From Dipetalonema caudispina (lineage: Eukaryota; Nematoda; Chromadorea; Rhabditida; Onchocercidae), in assembly GCA_013365325.1 (NCBI GenBank), contig JABVXV010000033.1:344001-408000 (forward strand): 64,000 bases of DNA. Direction: 5' to 3'. The number at the start of each line of letters is the position of its first letter. Within the stretch, counting starts at the first letter, position 1. The notes beneath the pieces are model-generated. The model was not told the DNA's origin, searched no databases, and saw only the letters and a program-made list of their open reading frames with translations. Of this stretch, positions 35,489-50,200 are shown piece by piece. The position numbers and the translations under genes were made by a program.

Positions 35489-35564
35489 TTAACTTATCGT
35501 TTCCTTTTTCATTCCTGGAAACAAATCATCTTCCCCATCTTGTACTTCATTCAGCAAATATTCA
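35489..35564 (-). other. Candidate isolated terminal coding exon
   Basis: On the minus strand a pyrimidine-rich acceptor ending CTTTCTGTAG is followed by an open frame EYLLNEVQDGEDDLFPGMKK then ETIS and TAA (35491-35489). The segment is acidic and coding-like in an otherwise AT-rich region. It enters in phase 2, which matches the phase at the end of exons A, B and C of the CaaX-like gene upstream on the same strand, so it could be an alternative last exon of that gene. It could also belong to an unseen gene. No family recognised. Confidence 0.3.
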
Positions 35565-38500
35565 CTACAGAAAGGCAGCAAATGAAACAATATCAAACAA
35601 TGATGAAAAAAAAAAAAAAAAAAGAAAAAAGAAATAATAATAAATAAGGCGCAATAGAGCACGAAGAATACATTTATATGTTGCAGTAGCACCGATGGTA
35701 TCAGCATATGAAAATAGACTTATTCGATTCAAATATTAAGTACCATCATTACATTTTTCATCATGCACTTTGCAGATGGTTACTTATAATAATAGACTAG
35801 TTTTCTTTTTTTTATCTGGCAAGTAATTAAATTTTATGAGAAAAAGCCTTCTTCTGTAATTAATGAAATTTCAATTTTTTTTAAAAAAAAAAAAAAAAGA
35901 AAAAAAAAGAGAGAAAGAAGATGGGAGTATAGATCGTTTCGTGGAGCAAACAGTTTTAAGATCAGATGACGTCCAGTTTCACATAATAAGTAAAGAGAAA
36001 ATATGGAAATAACGGCAAAATAAATACCCATGAAGCTTTTGAAATTTTAATACAACAAGCATAATTCATGAATGAATGAAATAGTAATCATGCATATATT
36101 ATAATAATATATCGTACAGTACAGTAGAAGAATAATAGTGAAGGATAAAGATAAAATATCCAGCAGGCTATAACTAATCATCATTTACAACCATGCAAAT
36201 ATTACAGATATCAATGATCGAAGGTAGTGTTCAAGGAAATCGAAGAATTTTCCTAGAATTTTAGGTCTCTAACAGAACCAATTTTAGAGTTTTTAAGTAC
36301 AAAATGATAGATGGGAAGTTTCTGTAAAAGAATAAAAAAATTCATTTCTACCAAATTCCCAAAGGAATGGGAGAATTTGTAGATAAGGAATAGATGACAA
36401 GTAATACTGATATGATTTAAAATTCGATCACTGATATTAACTAAGACATATTAAAATTTGAATTTGAAGTTTAGATTAAGAATATCTGCTAATATAAATA
36501 ATTAATTATAAAAGAGGGATGGAAACGCTGCTGATAAAATGACTTCAAAACTTTTTTTAGGTTCGTTTTTCGGGCTGTTCTTCAAATTTTCTCTACGGAA
36601 AAATTGCTGTCAATTGACTGCTTGAAACTAATTCAACCTTTTTTACATTTCCAAAACGGATGAAGGTCATAATGCATAATTGAACCACAAAAGCTCCAAG
36701 CGGTCGACAACTGACTAAAAGCTACCCGACTTGTAAAGAAGAGACGGGATAAACAAGACAGATAAGCTATAAACATTTTTGACATGAAGCTAAACCAAAA
36801 ATTGCAGGAAAATTGGTAACTCTCAGGAAAAAAAAAATTGCGGGCGATAGTGGATAAGTAGTAAAACACCATGGATTTCATATAAATTTAAATCAAAACT
36901 TCTGACTTTAAGTTTATTGTCTAGCCCCGATAATATGTTCGATAAGGTAACCAAATGGAGATTAACCGTGGGATAAGCGATCAATTTCCAAGTGAAAAAA
37001 AAAAATACAAAGAAGAAGCGCTATATGTTTTGAATTCATTCATTTCATTTTCATACTGCATATTCTTCGGCGATATTTTTGGCACAAATACAATAATTAA
37101 AGCCAAGCTTGGGTATGTATGAACTGCTTTGCTGATACTATTTGGTAAATGACAATCCCTTCATTGATGTGCGCTTCCTAAATTTTAGAAAAAAAAAGTA
37201 AAACTAAAAAGTGAAATAAATTTTATCTGTGCAAAAAAAAAGTGAAATAAATTTTATCTATGCAAAAAATGAATTAAATGAAAAGGTTTATTAATCAATA
37301 TCCCGATTCAAAGGCCCGTTTTACTAGCCATGTTTGGTATGTAGTCACATCACTAACAGGCGAAGCGGTCACTAAATGATCACAGAATTGTAATAATTTT
37401 TAAATATTCAAAATGCTATTAAAAAAAAAAGAAAAAAAAACACTGTCCTTATAGAGGGGAATAAACCGGTCTGAAAACTAAAATCTACCATCACTAATGC
37501 TAAAATACAGTAACATTGATTTTTCATGGCAAAACTTGAGGTTATGTACTTCTTGGTGATGAAAAAAGGTATATTTCTGATAGTTGAAAGACAATTTTGT
37601 CAGCAGTGTTTTTTGTAATAAGCCAAAGTTCTTTGCTATTCGTGATACTATCTTTTTGATTCAGGTAAACAAGCTGAAAGCGGTGCACAATCCAAAAACA
37701 ACAGTACAAGCTTTATCATGCTAAATACATGCTCAAGGAGGAAACAAAATCCATTCAGATTTTTTCGAAACTGGAATTTCCAAATTTTAAAGGAAGTTTT
37801 CAAAACTTTTCCAATGGAAAATTCCACTCTTAACTCTCTTATTATGAAAAAGTGTTAATATAACATCAAGAAATTCCGATGATCTTAATGAGCCCAGCAA
37901 AAATTAGTGTAAAACGTAGTATTAGAGAAAGGGCTTTTTAAGGTTTTGTGCCAAAAATATGTAAAAGAAAATGGCTTAATATTTCAGTGCAATTCCATCC
38001 CCAAAAGTTAAAAAGTGAAAAAAACTGAATTTTTTCATTTCTTAAACAGTTTAATTGAGATCATTCCCAGCAGCAACAAAAGCGAATGCAAATAACTTTG
38101 TAGTTAGCAATGGAAGAAAATGATGAACATTGCCACCATAACTGACAGAAACTTTAAATCTCTATGCAATTTATCATCAAATTTCAAGTATTATAAGAAT
38201 TTTTTTTTTTTTTTTTTTTTGTTGAGAAGGGCAAAAAAAAGATGGAAAAGGAAATTTTTAAACATCTTTGGGTCCACCACAACACTGCACCATCACAAAC
38301 CTCCTTAATTTAACACGCTGTAGAATTACATCGACGTGACTTATCATTGAAAATAACTATCATTTACAAGCTTTCAGATAACAATTGGATTAAAATCTTT
38401 GCATTCCTTTAGCATGCATTTAGGACCCATAAATTTCCTGGATAATTTAGATGCATTTTAGCACCGTAATTTGCCAAGCAAAACTCATCCTCACTAGTAA

Positions 38501-38576
38501 AGGCAGTGGTGGTCGAAATGCTGGTAGATGAATTGAAAAATGTTACAGTTAAACTTGTAATGTAATAGTAATAGGC
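35565..38576. other. AT-rich intergenic or 3' flanking DNA
   Basis: About 3 kb downstream of the CaaX-like gene without a supported exon. A 31-bp direct tandem duplication lies at 37209-37269. The minus-strand frame at 36881-36633 shows no motif. Confidence 0.5.
37209..37269. repeat. Two-copy direct tandem duplication (~31 bp)
   Basis: AAGTGAAATAAATTTTATCT is followed by G/A TGC and an A run, and occurs twice head to tail (37209-37239 and 37240-37269), with one substitution and a difference in A-run length. Confidence 0.85.
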
Positions 38577-40699
38577 CTACTGTAGGTTACAACAACCGCA
38601 CTTTTTTTTTTCGATACGTACACATTCCACTTGTCGAGCTTTTGGCAAATCAGCCATACCATCTTCCATACCAACCAGATCACTTCTGTTCATCAGCGGT
38701 GTTGTGCCCGTCACTTGATCCTCCAATCCTTTATCCGGTGCTAATGATGACGGCGAAATGCCTGAATCTAAGATATTCTTCAGTCTGGTTGTATATACAA
38801 GCACGGATTAAATAGCAAAAGTATTAAGCCTGCCTTGTGATACGTGATACATTTCAACGCATATCAGATAGAATAAGCTCACTTGTGTAAATGCTTAATA
38901 TTTATGTCAGTTCATTCATTAGTTGTCAGTGGCTAGTTTAGGCAATGATTAAATTAGGACACAGTCTCGAAAGTAACAAATATTACATAAAATTTTCAAG
39001 ATAATTATTAGAAATGTTACATATTATAGCTCAGAAGTATCAAAGAACAATAGAGAGAAAAACAGCAATTAGCCATGAAAGAAATTAGGAACAAAAACTT
39101 CAAAAAGGAGTATCTGACTTCAATCAGTATTATCCAACCGTAATTTATAGTTATAGAGCAGTCGAAATTACTTCTGACCTTGCAGTTTTTCAATATTCCA
39201 CACAAATTGAACTTGAATAAATGCCGTCTTCTATTGTTTTGACCTCTCTCATGTTAAACCATATGTACTTAGTAGTATTAGTTATTTTTCTTTAACAATG
39301 ACTTTTCTGTTGAATACTTAAGCTGCCGATCTGAGTGAAGTAAAAGCTTTTCAGTCCTGAGCAGCGCATGCACAAAATAAATTCTCAAGAATTAGATTCA
39401 AATTTTATCATCTTCGGTCAAACAGCAGCTGATAATTGCAATCAACAAAGCACCCTAAAATCTTTTATTTTCTAAATTCAGCTATAAAAATATGATTTCC
39501 CATATGAGAATGAACTTAAACGATGAAGCTAAGCAGTAAGAAATTAATTCAAAATGAAACATACCGTTTAAATATGCTTGATTAGCACCTTTCACAGGTG
39601 TTGTGTTCTGCGAACCGGGTAGCGATGGTGGATAAGGTTTTCGTTTGTATGCTTCCACGATCGGATCAACTTCATGAAACAGGGATTCTTCTGGACGAAA
39701 CGGATTATCTGTTAATTCATTTTCTACCCTTCTGAAAATGATCCATTATGTTCAAATTTATATGAAGATTTCGAACAAATGGTAAGTCATTTCTCTGTAA
39801 GAAACGTACGTTATCAAGCGTGATACAGAGTGACTTACACAATATCCATTGATGTACTGTGATTCAGCAGTTATTTCACAGTAAACTTCTCAACAATCAT
39901 TTCTTTCGAGTCTTAATTGGATGAAGATGAAATTAAACTAACTTAATAAGTGCTGGAAGTGGAGGACTACTAACTGCAGCTGCATTTTGAGTATCTTCAA
40001 TTTGTGCTGGTGGCATTATCGTTGTCGGCATTTCCGATTCTTCCGCAACAACCGTTATCCGACTCGGCGGTGCGTTTGGACTGAAACATAAACAAGCATT
40101 GAAATTTCATAAAATATAGACAAGCGAAGAAAACATGGAAGAAAGATAGCAGTAAACTCTTATCCAACCTAAAGATACAAATAAACTTAAATTATAGCAA
40201 TTGTCTGCCAAACAATGTTTATTACAATCCTATCTGATTAGCTGAACTTAGTTATTATTCGTTAGCTTTCTTCAAATTTAACCATTTCTACATTGAAACA
40301 TACAATTACATTTTGATTAGTCTATCTTTTCCATAATAAAATGTTGAAATCAAATGTGATAATACTAAAAAAATAACATAAATATATCAATCTTTTAGAC
40401 GTACTTTAATACTTCTAATATATGATAAGAGAGTGGTGAAGAAATATGATAATTGTTGGATGAGAATAATTGCAGTGATCATTAAAGGATAATATTTCAC
40501 ATTATTCATTTAATAATTAGTACCATTTCTAATTTTCAATTTCGAAATAAAAATTCAATTACAAAATTTCTCAAATACAGAAGATAAAAAAGGGATGAAT
40601 GATTTTGCAATATGCGTTTATTTACGTGATATACAATTCATCAAGTCACGCATATACATACGTACACGCATGCACATACACACACACACACACACACAC

Positions 40700-40744
<45 letters not shown>

Positions 40745-43700
40745 TACAAAGATAGAAGAGTTAATTTAAAAAAACAATCTACAGGAATAGAAGTGGAAAA
40801 GTTGAGAGCAAAGGAGCTAAAGTAATACGGTGAAAATAAGTAAAAAAAAAGAGTGCATTCAGTTAGGCCCATCAATTATAGAATGTTGAAGAGTATATGA
40901 AACAATTGAAAGTGTAATATAAAATCAATTCAATTTCAATTTCAATTCAATTGATGATTACAGAAGAGCAAATGTACATTTATGATACATTAGGATAAAA
41001 AAAAAAATTTTTTTTTTTTTTTTTGAGTAATTTTTAGAGTTATAATTAAGATTACTTTTATAATTTCTGAAAACAACATAATATTTTAAAACTATCAAAA
41101 AATAACTGATCAATTTAATTAATTAATATACAGATATAAAAAGTAATCTCGAAGAGGTAATTATTATTTGCCTAAAAGAAGAGAGGAGAGGAAAGTGTAG
41201 AGTGTAAAGAAGGATGAATTATTATCCTATCCGTTCGTCCATTAAATTATTGCTATCGAATGTCAATACATTTTCAATTTATAAGGCCTAAAATAGCATA
41301 GTATAAAATTGACTAAAATTTTGTTAAGTTCATTTGAAATTAAAATATGTATGTGAAATAGTTTGAAATATTTGCAAAAATGATACAAAAAGAAACTGAA
41401 ATAAAAAAAAAAATCGATATCTAACTATTCTTTCTTTCTTTTTTTTTTTCCTCCATCTTCAAAAAAAAAAAAAAAAAAAAAAACAAAAAAGAGCCAAAAG
41501 AGCCAAGTCTTCTTGTTTATCTATCTATCTATCTATTAAAATTCGTAATTTACCCTTTTACCCCTTTTTGCAATAATTTCTCTCTTTTCCTGAAATAAAC
41601 AAGCCTATAATCAAAAAAGTTTACTAAATGCAATCACAAATTACATCATGCATTTAACACATTTTGATGTAAATATTTACATATTAGGCAAATATTTATT
41701 GCATAAATATTTACCTAATATCATCAAATTTAATCAATTTATACTCTCGTTTTCTTTTTCAATCTTTTCTTAATAAATATTTCCTCTTTTTAATTAAGAA
41801 AAAAAAAATTAAAATAATTCTATCTATTTTTTGTAAGTTATTTATGCATTAAATTTTTTAATAAATTATAAAAGTTTTATTTTTTTCAATTCATTCTCAT
41901 TGCTTTATAAATTCCTACTTTCCCTTTCTTTCCTTCTTTATTATTGATTAAATTTTGAAAAGTTTTAAATTTCAAATGCATTAAAAGCAAACATCTGCGC
42001 ATTCCTTCTCAATCTCACCTGATCCTACATCGATCATTGCTTCCTGTTATTTATCCCACAACATTTATTTATCTATCTGTGCTGCTGTGTAGCAGTTGGT
42101 ATCGAAATATAATGATTGATGTAATTCTTCTCCTTCTTGTTGTTATAATAATAAGGAAGTATTTCTTTTTTTTTTTAAGGTAAACAATTTTGTTAATTAA
42201 TTCATTAAGTTAGTAAATCTCAAAGCAGTATTAATTAGTGTAAATATTTGAGGAAGTCTGAAGAATTTTTCTGAAAAATAAACTAATTACGATTAGTTTA
42301 CTAAGTTGTCGAATTACCACTTATCATATAAGTAATTCTGTAGTAAAGGTAACGAAATGAGAACAAAATTAAAATATTGTTAATTATTTATAACAAATGC
42401 AAACAAAGATTTATTATGAAAATGGAGGAATGTTGCTAAAATAATGGGTAGATGATAAGATTTAAATTATATTTCATATCGAAAAAAAAAAAAACACAAA
42501 TTTTTCCAAGAAATAAGCTAAGAAATTAATATTAAATAGAATTGAAACTTTTAACTCTTAAAGAACTGTTGGTAAAGGAAGGAAAAGAATTCTTTTTTGA
42601 TTTTTTCTTAAATAAAAGGAAAATAAACAAACTATCAAAATAATAAATAAATATATTTTAGAAAATATTTTCTTTATCTTTTTTTTATTATTTAAATGAA
42701 GAATTAAAAGAGTGTACAGTTGATAGTGAAAGAATGAATGCTGTAAAAATAATAAAATGTAAAAAGAAATGTAGTAAGATGACAAACAGATGTGTTAGTA
42801 TTAGGGCCTAAATTATTTTGGTGCAAATAATGGCCAAGACCAAAGAAACCGAAGAGCAAATGAAGTAAAAATGGATGAATAATTGAGAAGGAAAGATGAA
42901 GAAGAAGAAGAAGACATGAATAAAAAATGAAAAGGAAGGATGGTAAAAAATAAATTTAAAAAAAAGAAAATGAAGACATTTTATGGCTTACATCCAATTT
43001 GGGAATGAAAAGAAATGTATCATTGATATTTGAATGGATTGATTGGTCAATGTATGGATGAAAGGAAAGTTTTGATAATCGTTGTTGTAAAAGAGAGAGA
43101 GAGTGAGAGGGAGAGAGAGAGAAAATTATACAGGTGATAGCAAACAATTTTCTGGAGAAATGGAGAAAGCCAAGAGGGAAAATGGGCTCACTTGACAGCT
43201 AATAGAGGAGCAACTGCTTTGCTCCACGCTTAAATGACTTATAAGCAAACGGGTGGACGAATAGAGCGGACAGACTGATATCATTTCATTCATCCCTGTA
43301 AACTAACATTATTATTCTTCCTTTTTTTTTTTTCTCTCTCTCTCTCTCTCTCTCTCTGAAGATATCTGAAAGATAATAAGCTAAGTAAGTTGCAAATAAA
43401 AATAAATCATTGGTAGTGATTGAAGAAATTAAAATGTCAATCTCTAAAAGTAAGTTAATGAGGCAGAAGAAAATTTTCATGCAGTAAATTATGAAATTTA
43501 ACAAGGCATATTAATTGAAACTTAATAATGATGATATCATTAATCATAACATGGATAGGTTTTTGGATGGAAATTGGAAATGATGTAAAAAGAATTTTGA
43601 AATGATGCGAAGATCGAAATTTAGTGATTATTTTTAGAAATGAATTTTTGAATGAATTTATAAAAATAATAAAATTCAATTTGATAGAAATTAATTTGCA

Positions 43701-46340
43701 ACTATGCAACTCTTCAGATAAGATATCAACTTAACAACAAATAGTGCGAGAATTTTTAAATTGTCTTAATTAAACCGGGTATTACAGCATTTTAATTGAA
43801 TATTATTTGAAATATATTAGGTTCACTTAATTACTTGCTTGAATTATTTTTATTCTCAATAAGTTATGATTATTATGTGTAGTAAAAAGGTATAATTGTC
43901 GTTTAATAGTTTTATATTATTTGATATTTATATTATGATATTAGCCGGATGGTTTCCAAGGTGATTTAGAAATCAAAAAAAAAAAAAGTTGGGAAGATTA
44001 GATTGACAAAGTTCCTCTTTAACATTAATTTTTAAAATTCAGCGATACTTCTCGAATTTCTAAAATAAATATGCAAAGATATTATATAAAAACAACTTTT
44101 AAATGAACATTTTCAAAGAATTATTACAGTGAGAGAAAGGATCCAACCAATAAGATCTTCTAAGCCTGAGCTATCAAACTATATGATAATTTATTCAATT
44201 ATACTTTAAATTATTATTTAAAACCTCTTACTAGCATTTTATTATTTCAATATAAATAGCATTTCCTATAGCAAAGATTTGAGAGGAAGGGATATTAAAT
44301 TGTTCGGAAGAAAAATATTAAAATGTTTTTTAGTCAATTTTGATGTATGAAATGAAAAAAAGAAATAAATAAATAAGTAATCCAATGATGATTTTTCATA
44401 TCCTTCTGTAATTTGATACTTTGTAATGACGAAACTAAACCAAAAGCTTAGAGATAGCATAACGAAGCTCTATCGTATTCTGATATCAGTAGCTTAATCA
44501 GCTAAATAAAATAATAGTTCAATGACTTTTTTCAGAAAGTTCATATTCTACTTCAACGGATATATTAATTATCGGATCGTGTACATGTGCATGATTGATG
44601 TACCACAAGTAATTAATAGATTGTTAGATTTTTCAATGATGGTAACCTTATTTCTATCCCTTTTTGACCTTTTATAGTTTCCAGATAATCATTACCGACT
44701 TAACTGCAATTAAATCTATAAATCTGTCACAATCCGCCCTGTTCATCTGCTCAACCACATCGTTGCATGAATGCGAATCTGTCTTCACATATCCGTCATT
44801 AATTGTGCTATAATAATGTCTGATTTTACTTTCATTGTGTGTTAAAAATAAATTCTGTCATAAATCGAAAAAAAGAAAAAAAACCCCAAAGAGAAATAAT
44901 CTGACTATTTTGCAAATAAGAAGCTTAGAAATTTTCCTCTCTTTTTTTTTTCTAAGACTATAAAAATTTTATCATTCAATCATTTCCGGGAAAATTTCTA
45001 TTTTTATTTTGAGAAATAAAGTCCTCAATCCTACAAAATATTTCAGTAACAAAGTATGAAATCACAGGAAAAAAATAATATATTATTCGAAATTCTTAAT
45101 AAAAATTTAATCTTAAAAATTTTTTAAAGTATTAGAAAATCTATTGTGATTATAAATATAATGAAAAGGTATTATGAAAGGGATTATAATGTAGTATCAT
45201 GAAAATACTAAAATTCTAATCGTTAGGTATTTAAATAGGTTATGTTGTCAACAATGTCAATTTATTCATCTCTTATCTTTCTTAAAGTTAAATTTAGTCT
45301 CTTTAATTGTCTAATTGTTAATTGTTATTTAAATTACATTCAAATCTAAAATTAAAGATTGGAAAGCAGACGGGGAAAAAAAAGACTTGTAAATGATTTA
45401 TTGATTTTTGTGATCAGATTGAGTGTAACATTTGCAACTTAACATAATGCAAATTTAGTAAAAGTATGTGAAAATTAATGAAAGATTAATAAGAAATTAA
45501 TAAATTAATAGACGAATTGATAAAATTAATAGCAAATTCATAGATAAGGAAGAATGAATTAATTTCCAAATAATTGGCATACATAAAAATGACATGAATT
45601 TGCATATAGGTGACGGAAGAACGATTAAAGAAAAAAAAAAAAAGAAAGATTCCATTCTTTCCCTTATCTTCCTCATTGAAATTAAGAAATTTGTAAATTA
45701 GAAAATAAGTCTAGACAACTAAAAAGAGAAAGGAAGTGAAGAAGAGAAATTTTAACTTCCTTTCCTAAGCTAAAAAAGCAGCAAAATTTGAATTAAATAA
45801 AAGACTACTTTATGTGATGCTAAAATCTTTCAGAAATGGAATACGTAAATAGAAGGCGACAATTTTGTTATACTTTTCAGGATTAAAAGGAGTAAAGTAA
45901 AGCGAATCTGCTTGTAAAATCTCAAAGGATTTATTTCTTTCGTCAGTTTTACATTAGTTGAAAGTAGCATTTATTTTAAGCTCGAATTTATTTTTAATGA
46001 ATATCTTATGGAATTAATTGAAATGTCTGAAATGACATATTTGAAATTCATTAAATTTAAATCCATTGGATTAAAAAAAAATTTTTTTCCCAACAAAATT
46101 TTATTCCACATAATTTGAATACAATATCTCTGCTATAACTGGTCATTTCTTTTTCTTTTTTTTTTTTTTTTTTTTTTTGGTGGAAATTTTGTAAGCTGTA
46201 AAGTAACTAATAAGGCAATGAATATAAATCAATAAAAAATAGAAGAAGTTGGTTTCGCCAAATTATTCTTAATTGGGAACCAAATTTTGATCTTAAATTA
46301 AAATAAACTTGTTTTATGGATTAAAAAGTAAAGGAAGTGA

Positions 46341-46379
<39 letters not shown>

Positions 46380-47055
46380 AGAGAGAAAACAGTTACACTG
46401 AAGTTTGATGAGCTATTCTTACTTTTAAAAGGTATCGTCACTTGTCATGGCTATGCTTGAAGCGGTTGGGTTCAACAGAATGAAAGTTTTTAGAGGTAAG
46501 GTGTAAAATGGAATGGAAGAAGAAATAAAATTAGATTTAATATTAAGTAAGTTACTGTTGTCCTCTTCGAAAAGGTTTAAATTACTGATAAGAACGTAGT
46601 AGCAATTGTTAGAAAGACAATTTCAATTTCAATTATTTAATTCAGCCATAAATGAAAATTCAAATTAGGCTGTGTTATCTGAAATGATTTTATTTTTCTT
46701 GTATTATTATCATTTATCACTTTATCGAAATGTTACTTTTATTTATACATATTCTTTCAGAAAATTGAAGTACATTGTCTACCAAATTAATCATTATATT
46801 AGAAAGAAAAAACTGTTAAAATTGGATAATTTTAATTTCTAATTTCTCATTTTAATTTTTTGAAATAATTTAATTTAAATCAAAACATTTCAATGAATTA
46901 ATTTAAAAAGATAGACTAATTAAAAAGAAAAAAGGAAGTAATTACAGCATTATACTTACCATTGCTTCATTTTTGATCAATTTTGTATGATTTGATTTGA
47001 AGAATAAACAGCCTACAGCGTTGTGCAATTTGACGATGAAATAAGCATACACAAG

Positions 47056-47086
<31 letters not shown>

Positions 47087-47210
47087 AAAAAGAAAGTAAT
47101 AATTGATGGAAGTGATTTTTACAAGTGCAAATTGCGCTAAATTTTATGTGAGTGGAAAATAAGGTGAAATTGAAGGGGGGAAAGTTGTTTACGTAGGAAA
47201 GTTAGAAGAA

Positions 47211-47245
<35 letters not shown>

Positions 47246-50200
47246 TAAAAAAGATATACGATGATGTTGAGATAAGACAGATTGAATCTTTTCTACAATG
47301 ATGAGAATGAATAATAGAGAGAAGATGTATGTGATGTTTATCAGAAGATGAAATGAAATGAAATGTAATTATCTTACTTCGTTAAGAGCTTTGAAAATTC
47401 TCATTCATCCTTTTTGTTTCTACTAATCCTAAGGTATATGTTCGATAATTTATTACTTAACAATTCAATATATTTTTTCATTGAGAAATATTTGAACTTA
47501 CCATATGTTCATTCATTTCAATTGATTGTATAAATTTCAGTACGATAAATGTAGCAAATAAACTTTTTCAAAATGGAATGTGATAAATTAGTGAAGTATG
47601 AAAATATCGATTAGAGATGTTCGATCTTTCTTTAAAATACTACACTTATCTATTTCGTATTTATTATTTGAGAAAAAAAAAAAAAAAAAAAAAAAGGAAA
47701 ACTAATGAGATATCAATAATTTTAATAATTTTAGTGTAGAAGAAAAAAAAGAAACATTTTAATGATTTAAACGAATTTTTGATCACTCTTGTCTACATAT
47801 GAGATAATCTGATGATAAGGAGATTCCTTATCATGAGGAGTTGTCTGTTTGCTCTCAAATAACCTATTGTAATAACTTAAAGGAAATTTTTTTTTTTTTT
47901 TTTTTTTTACTGATATAAATGAAAAATTATGAAATGAGAAGAGGGAAAGATAAAAGTGATAAAATATAAATGATAGTGAATCTGATTAAGTGATTAAGAC
48001 ATGAAGACAAATTCCGAAGGATTCTTTCTTCAAAACTTACATATTATTACGAAAAAAAAAAGGTGTAATTACAAGTATCCTGAAATTAAATAACTGTTTG
48101 TAAATAAATTTGTTCGTTATAATCTATATATTCTCATCAGAAAGCAGAAGAGAACGATAAAATTGCAATTGATCACTTTTTAAGCAAAAAAAAAAAAAAA
48201 AAAATCAATTATAAAGCTAATTCCCACATTTCTAAAAATAGTTTTTACTATTTTTCCTCTTCCTTACTAACTAATCATAATACTATTTTAAACATAAACA
48301 GTAGATGATAATGGCGTCAAAGTGTGTTCATTCCATTTAATTTTGTTCAAATTTCAAAATACCATTGTTTTCCCCATCCCCCTCCAAACAAATTTCAATT
48401 GACTGTAACATTTGAAGGAGTGATAATTATTTTTGTGAACATGAAAATGAAAATAGCAAATATGGAAATACTCAAGAATTGAAAGAAGTATTTGCAGTAT
48501 TTGATTTTATGGTGAAAATAAGAACTGGAAAAGAAGAAAATTTTTTCTAGCTTGAAGTAAAGTTCAAGTTTCAACTTAAATTTAACTTTTTATTTAATTT
48601 TTCTTGCATATGCGATAATATGTTGAAATTGATTGAAGCAGAAAAGCAAAACATAACACTGCGAAAAGTGTAATTGTGATGATGATGATGATTGTGATTG
48701 TGATCATGATCATGCCTGTTTTACAATAGAATATGTTGAAAAGTGAGTGGTATAACAATAAAACATGCTTGCCCTAATAAAGACCGGTTTTTTTTTTTTT
48801 TTTTTTTTTCCTCTCCCCCGAGATCAGTTTGAATTGCGGTGTACTTACCATTATGCTTACATTTGAGAATGAATGTTAAATGTTGAATGCCAAAATAATC
48901 ATCCTATTTTTTATTATGTTATAATTTTAAAATTGATTAGTTTGATGAAAAATTGTCCAAATTGTAGGCTCTATTAGTTGTCAATCATTCAACTACGACA
49001 TGTTTGGCCTTAATTTTATGATGTTAGAATGTTAAACTTTTGAGAATAATACTTAGCTGAATCTTTTATAGTAGAGTGATGTTATAATAGCTATTTAGCT
49101 TAGTGATAAGGAAATGAAGCGTAAATGTTTATGAGCGTATCGGAATTCAAATGTAGCAGAATTGATAATGAATAAATGAAGGGTTTAAGTCTGTGATATG
49201 ATAAAATAGTGAATATTAAGGGGCTGATAATATTTGTTTCTTAAGAAATAAATTCGTCCATTTTTCTCTTTAACAAAATTTAGAAATTGATACTCTTTGA
49301 AGTATAGGGTTGGATATGTTTCGGTACACTGCAACATAGGTCAAAGGTATTTTAATTACATCGAAAAGACATTAATGAATGTTTTATTGTTAAAAATCAG
49401 ATGACCGTGAAGTGAATTAAATAGATCAATTCTACTACGACAATAACTGGTATTAGAAATCTTTTTCGAAAGGTAAGGAATATTTAAATTAAGAGCTTCA
49501 TTTCTATTCAATACAAAAGTTCCTAAACTTTACGTATACTTTAGATTGAAGAATAATCAAATGAAGGATTTTTTTTTAATACAAAAGATGTTTGTATTAC
49601 AATAAATTAATTTGTTAAGCTTTCATAAGTTTAACAATAAATGCGAGCTTACAAAAGCAAAAAAAAAAAAAAAAATTAATTGATACTGTGAAAAAAAAAA
49701 AGATTTAACCATTAGCAACAATAAATAAACTAACTCGGTGAAAGGTGATTTAATATGTAATATTTCTGATGAACCATCAATGGTATCCTTGTCGTAAACA
49801 AATGTTTTCAATCGTTGTTCATCGAATGAAACTCTGAAACTATCATAAAAATGCGATTTTATAAATATTTAAAAATTCAAAAACTTATCCCTTAATCTAA
49901 TCAACACAATAAATCATTTAAATTGGCTTATTATAGCAATTAATATATTAAAAAGGAAAAAAAAAAAAAAAAAAAAACCTCCTGAATGAATTGAAATAGA
50001 TGACATCCATCATTCAGTATCGCTCAACAATATGTACAACTAACTATTCACAACTATTTTATAGCCCCAAAGTGAAACTATCGAGTTATGCAAATTACTT
50101 TGAGATTGATCTCGAATAAATTTTGCATATTATTGAATGTCATAGTTAGATGATGATAGTTATTGATTTTTATTAAAATACTATTCATCATTTATTTCTA

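Larger units (their letters stand above)
40081..49734 (-). other. Large intron between exons B and C of the CaaX-like gene
   Basis: A 9.65-kb AT-rich intron. It holds many poly-A/T runs and microsatellites: CTAT at about 41517-41535, GA at about 43089-43125 and 46341-46390, TC at about 43333-43358, GAA at 47204-47246 and GAT at about 48678. Two spots look coding: 44807-44672 on the minus strand (separate entry) and a 16-codon plus-strand frame from ATG 46447 ending at a GTAAGG donor at 46496. No other gene is seen. Confidence 0.6.
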
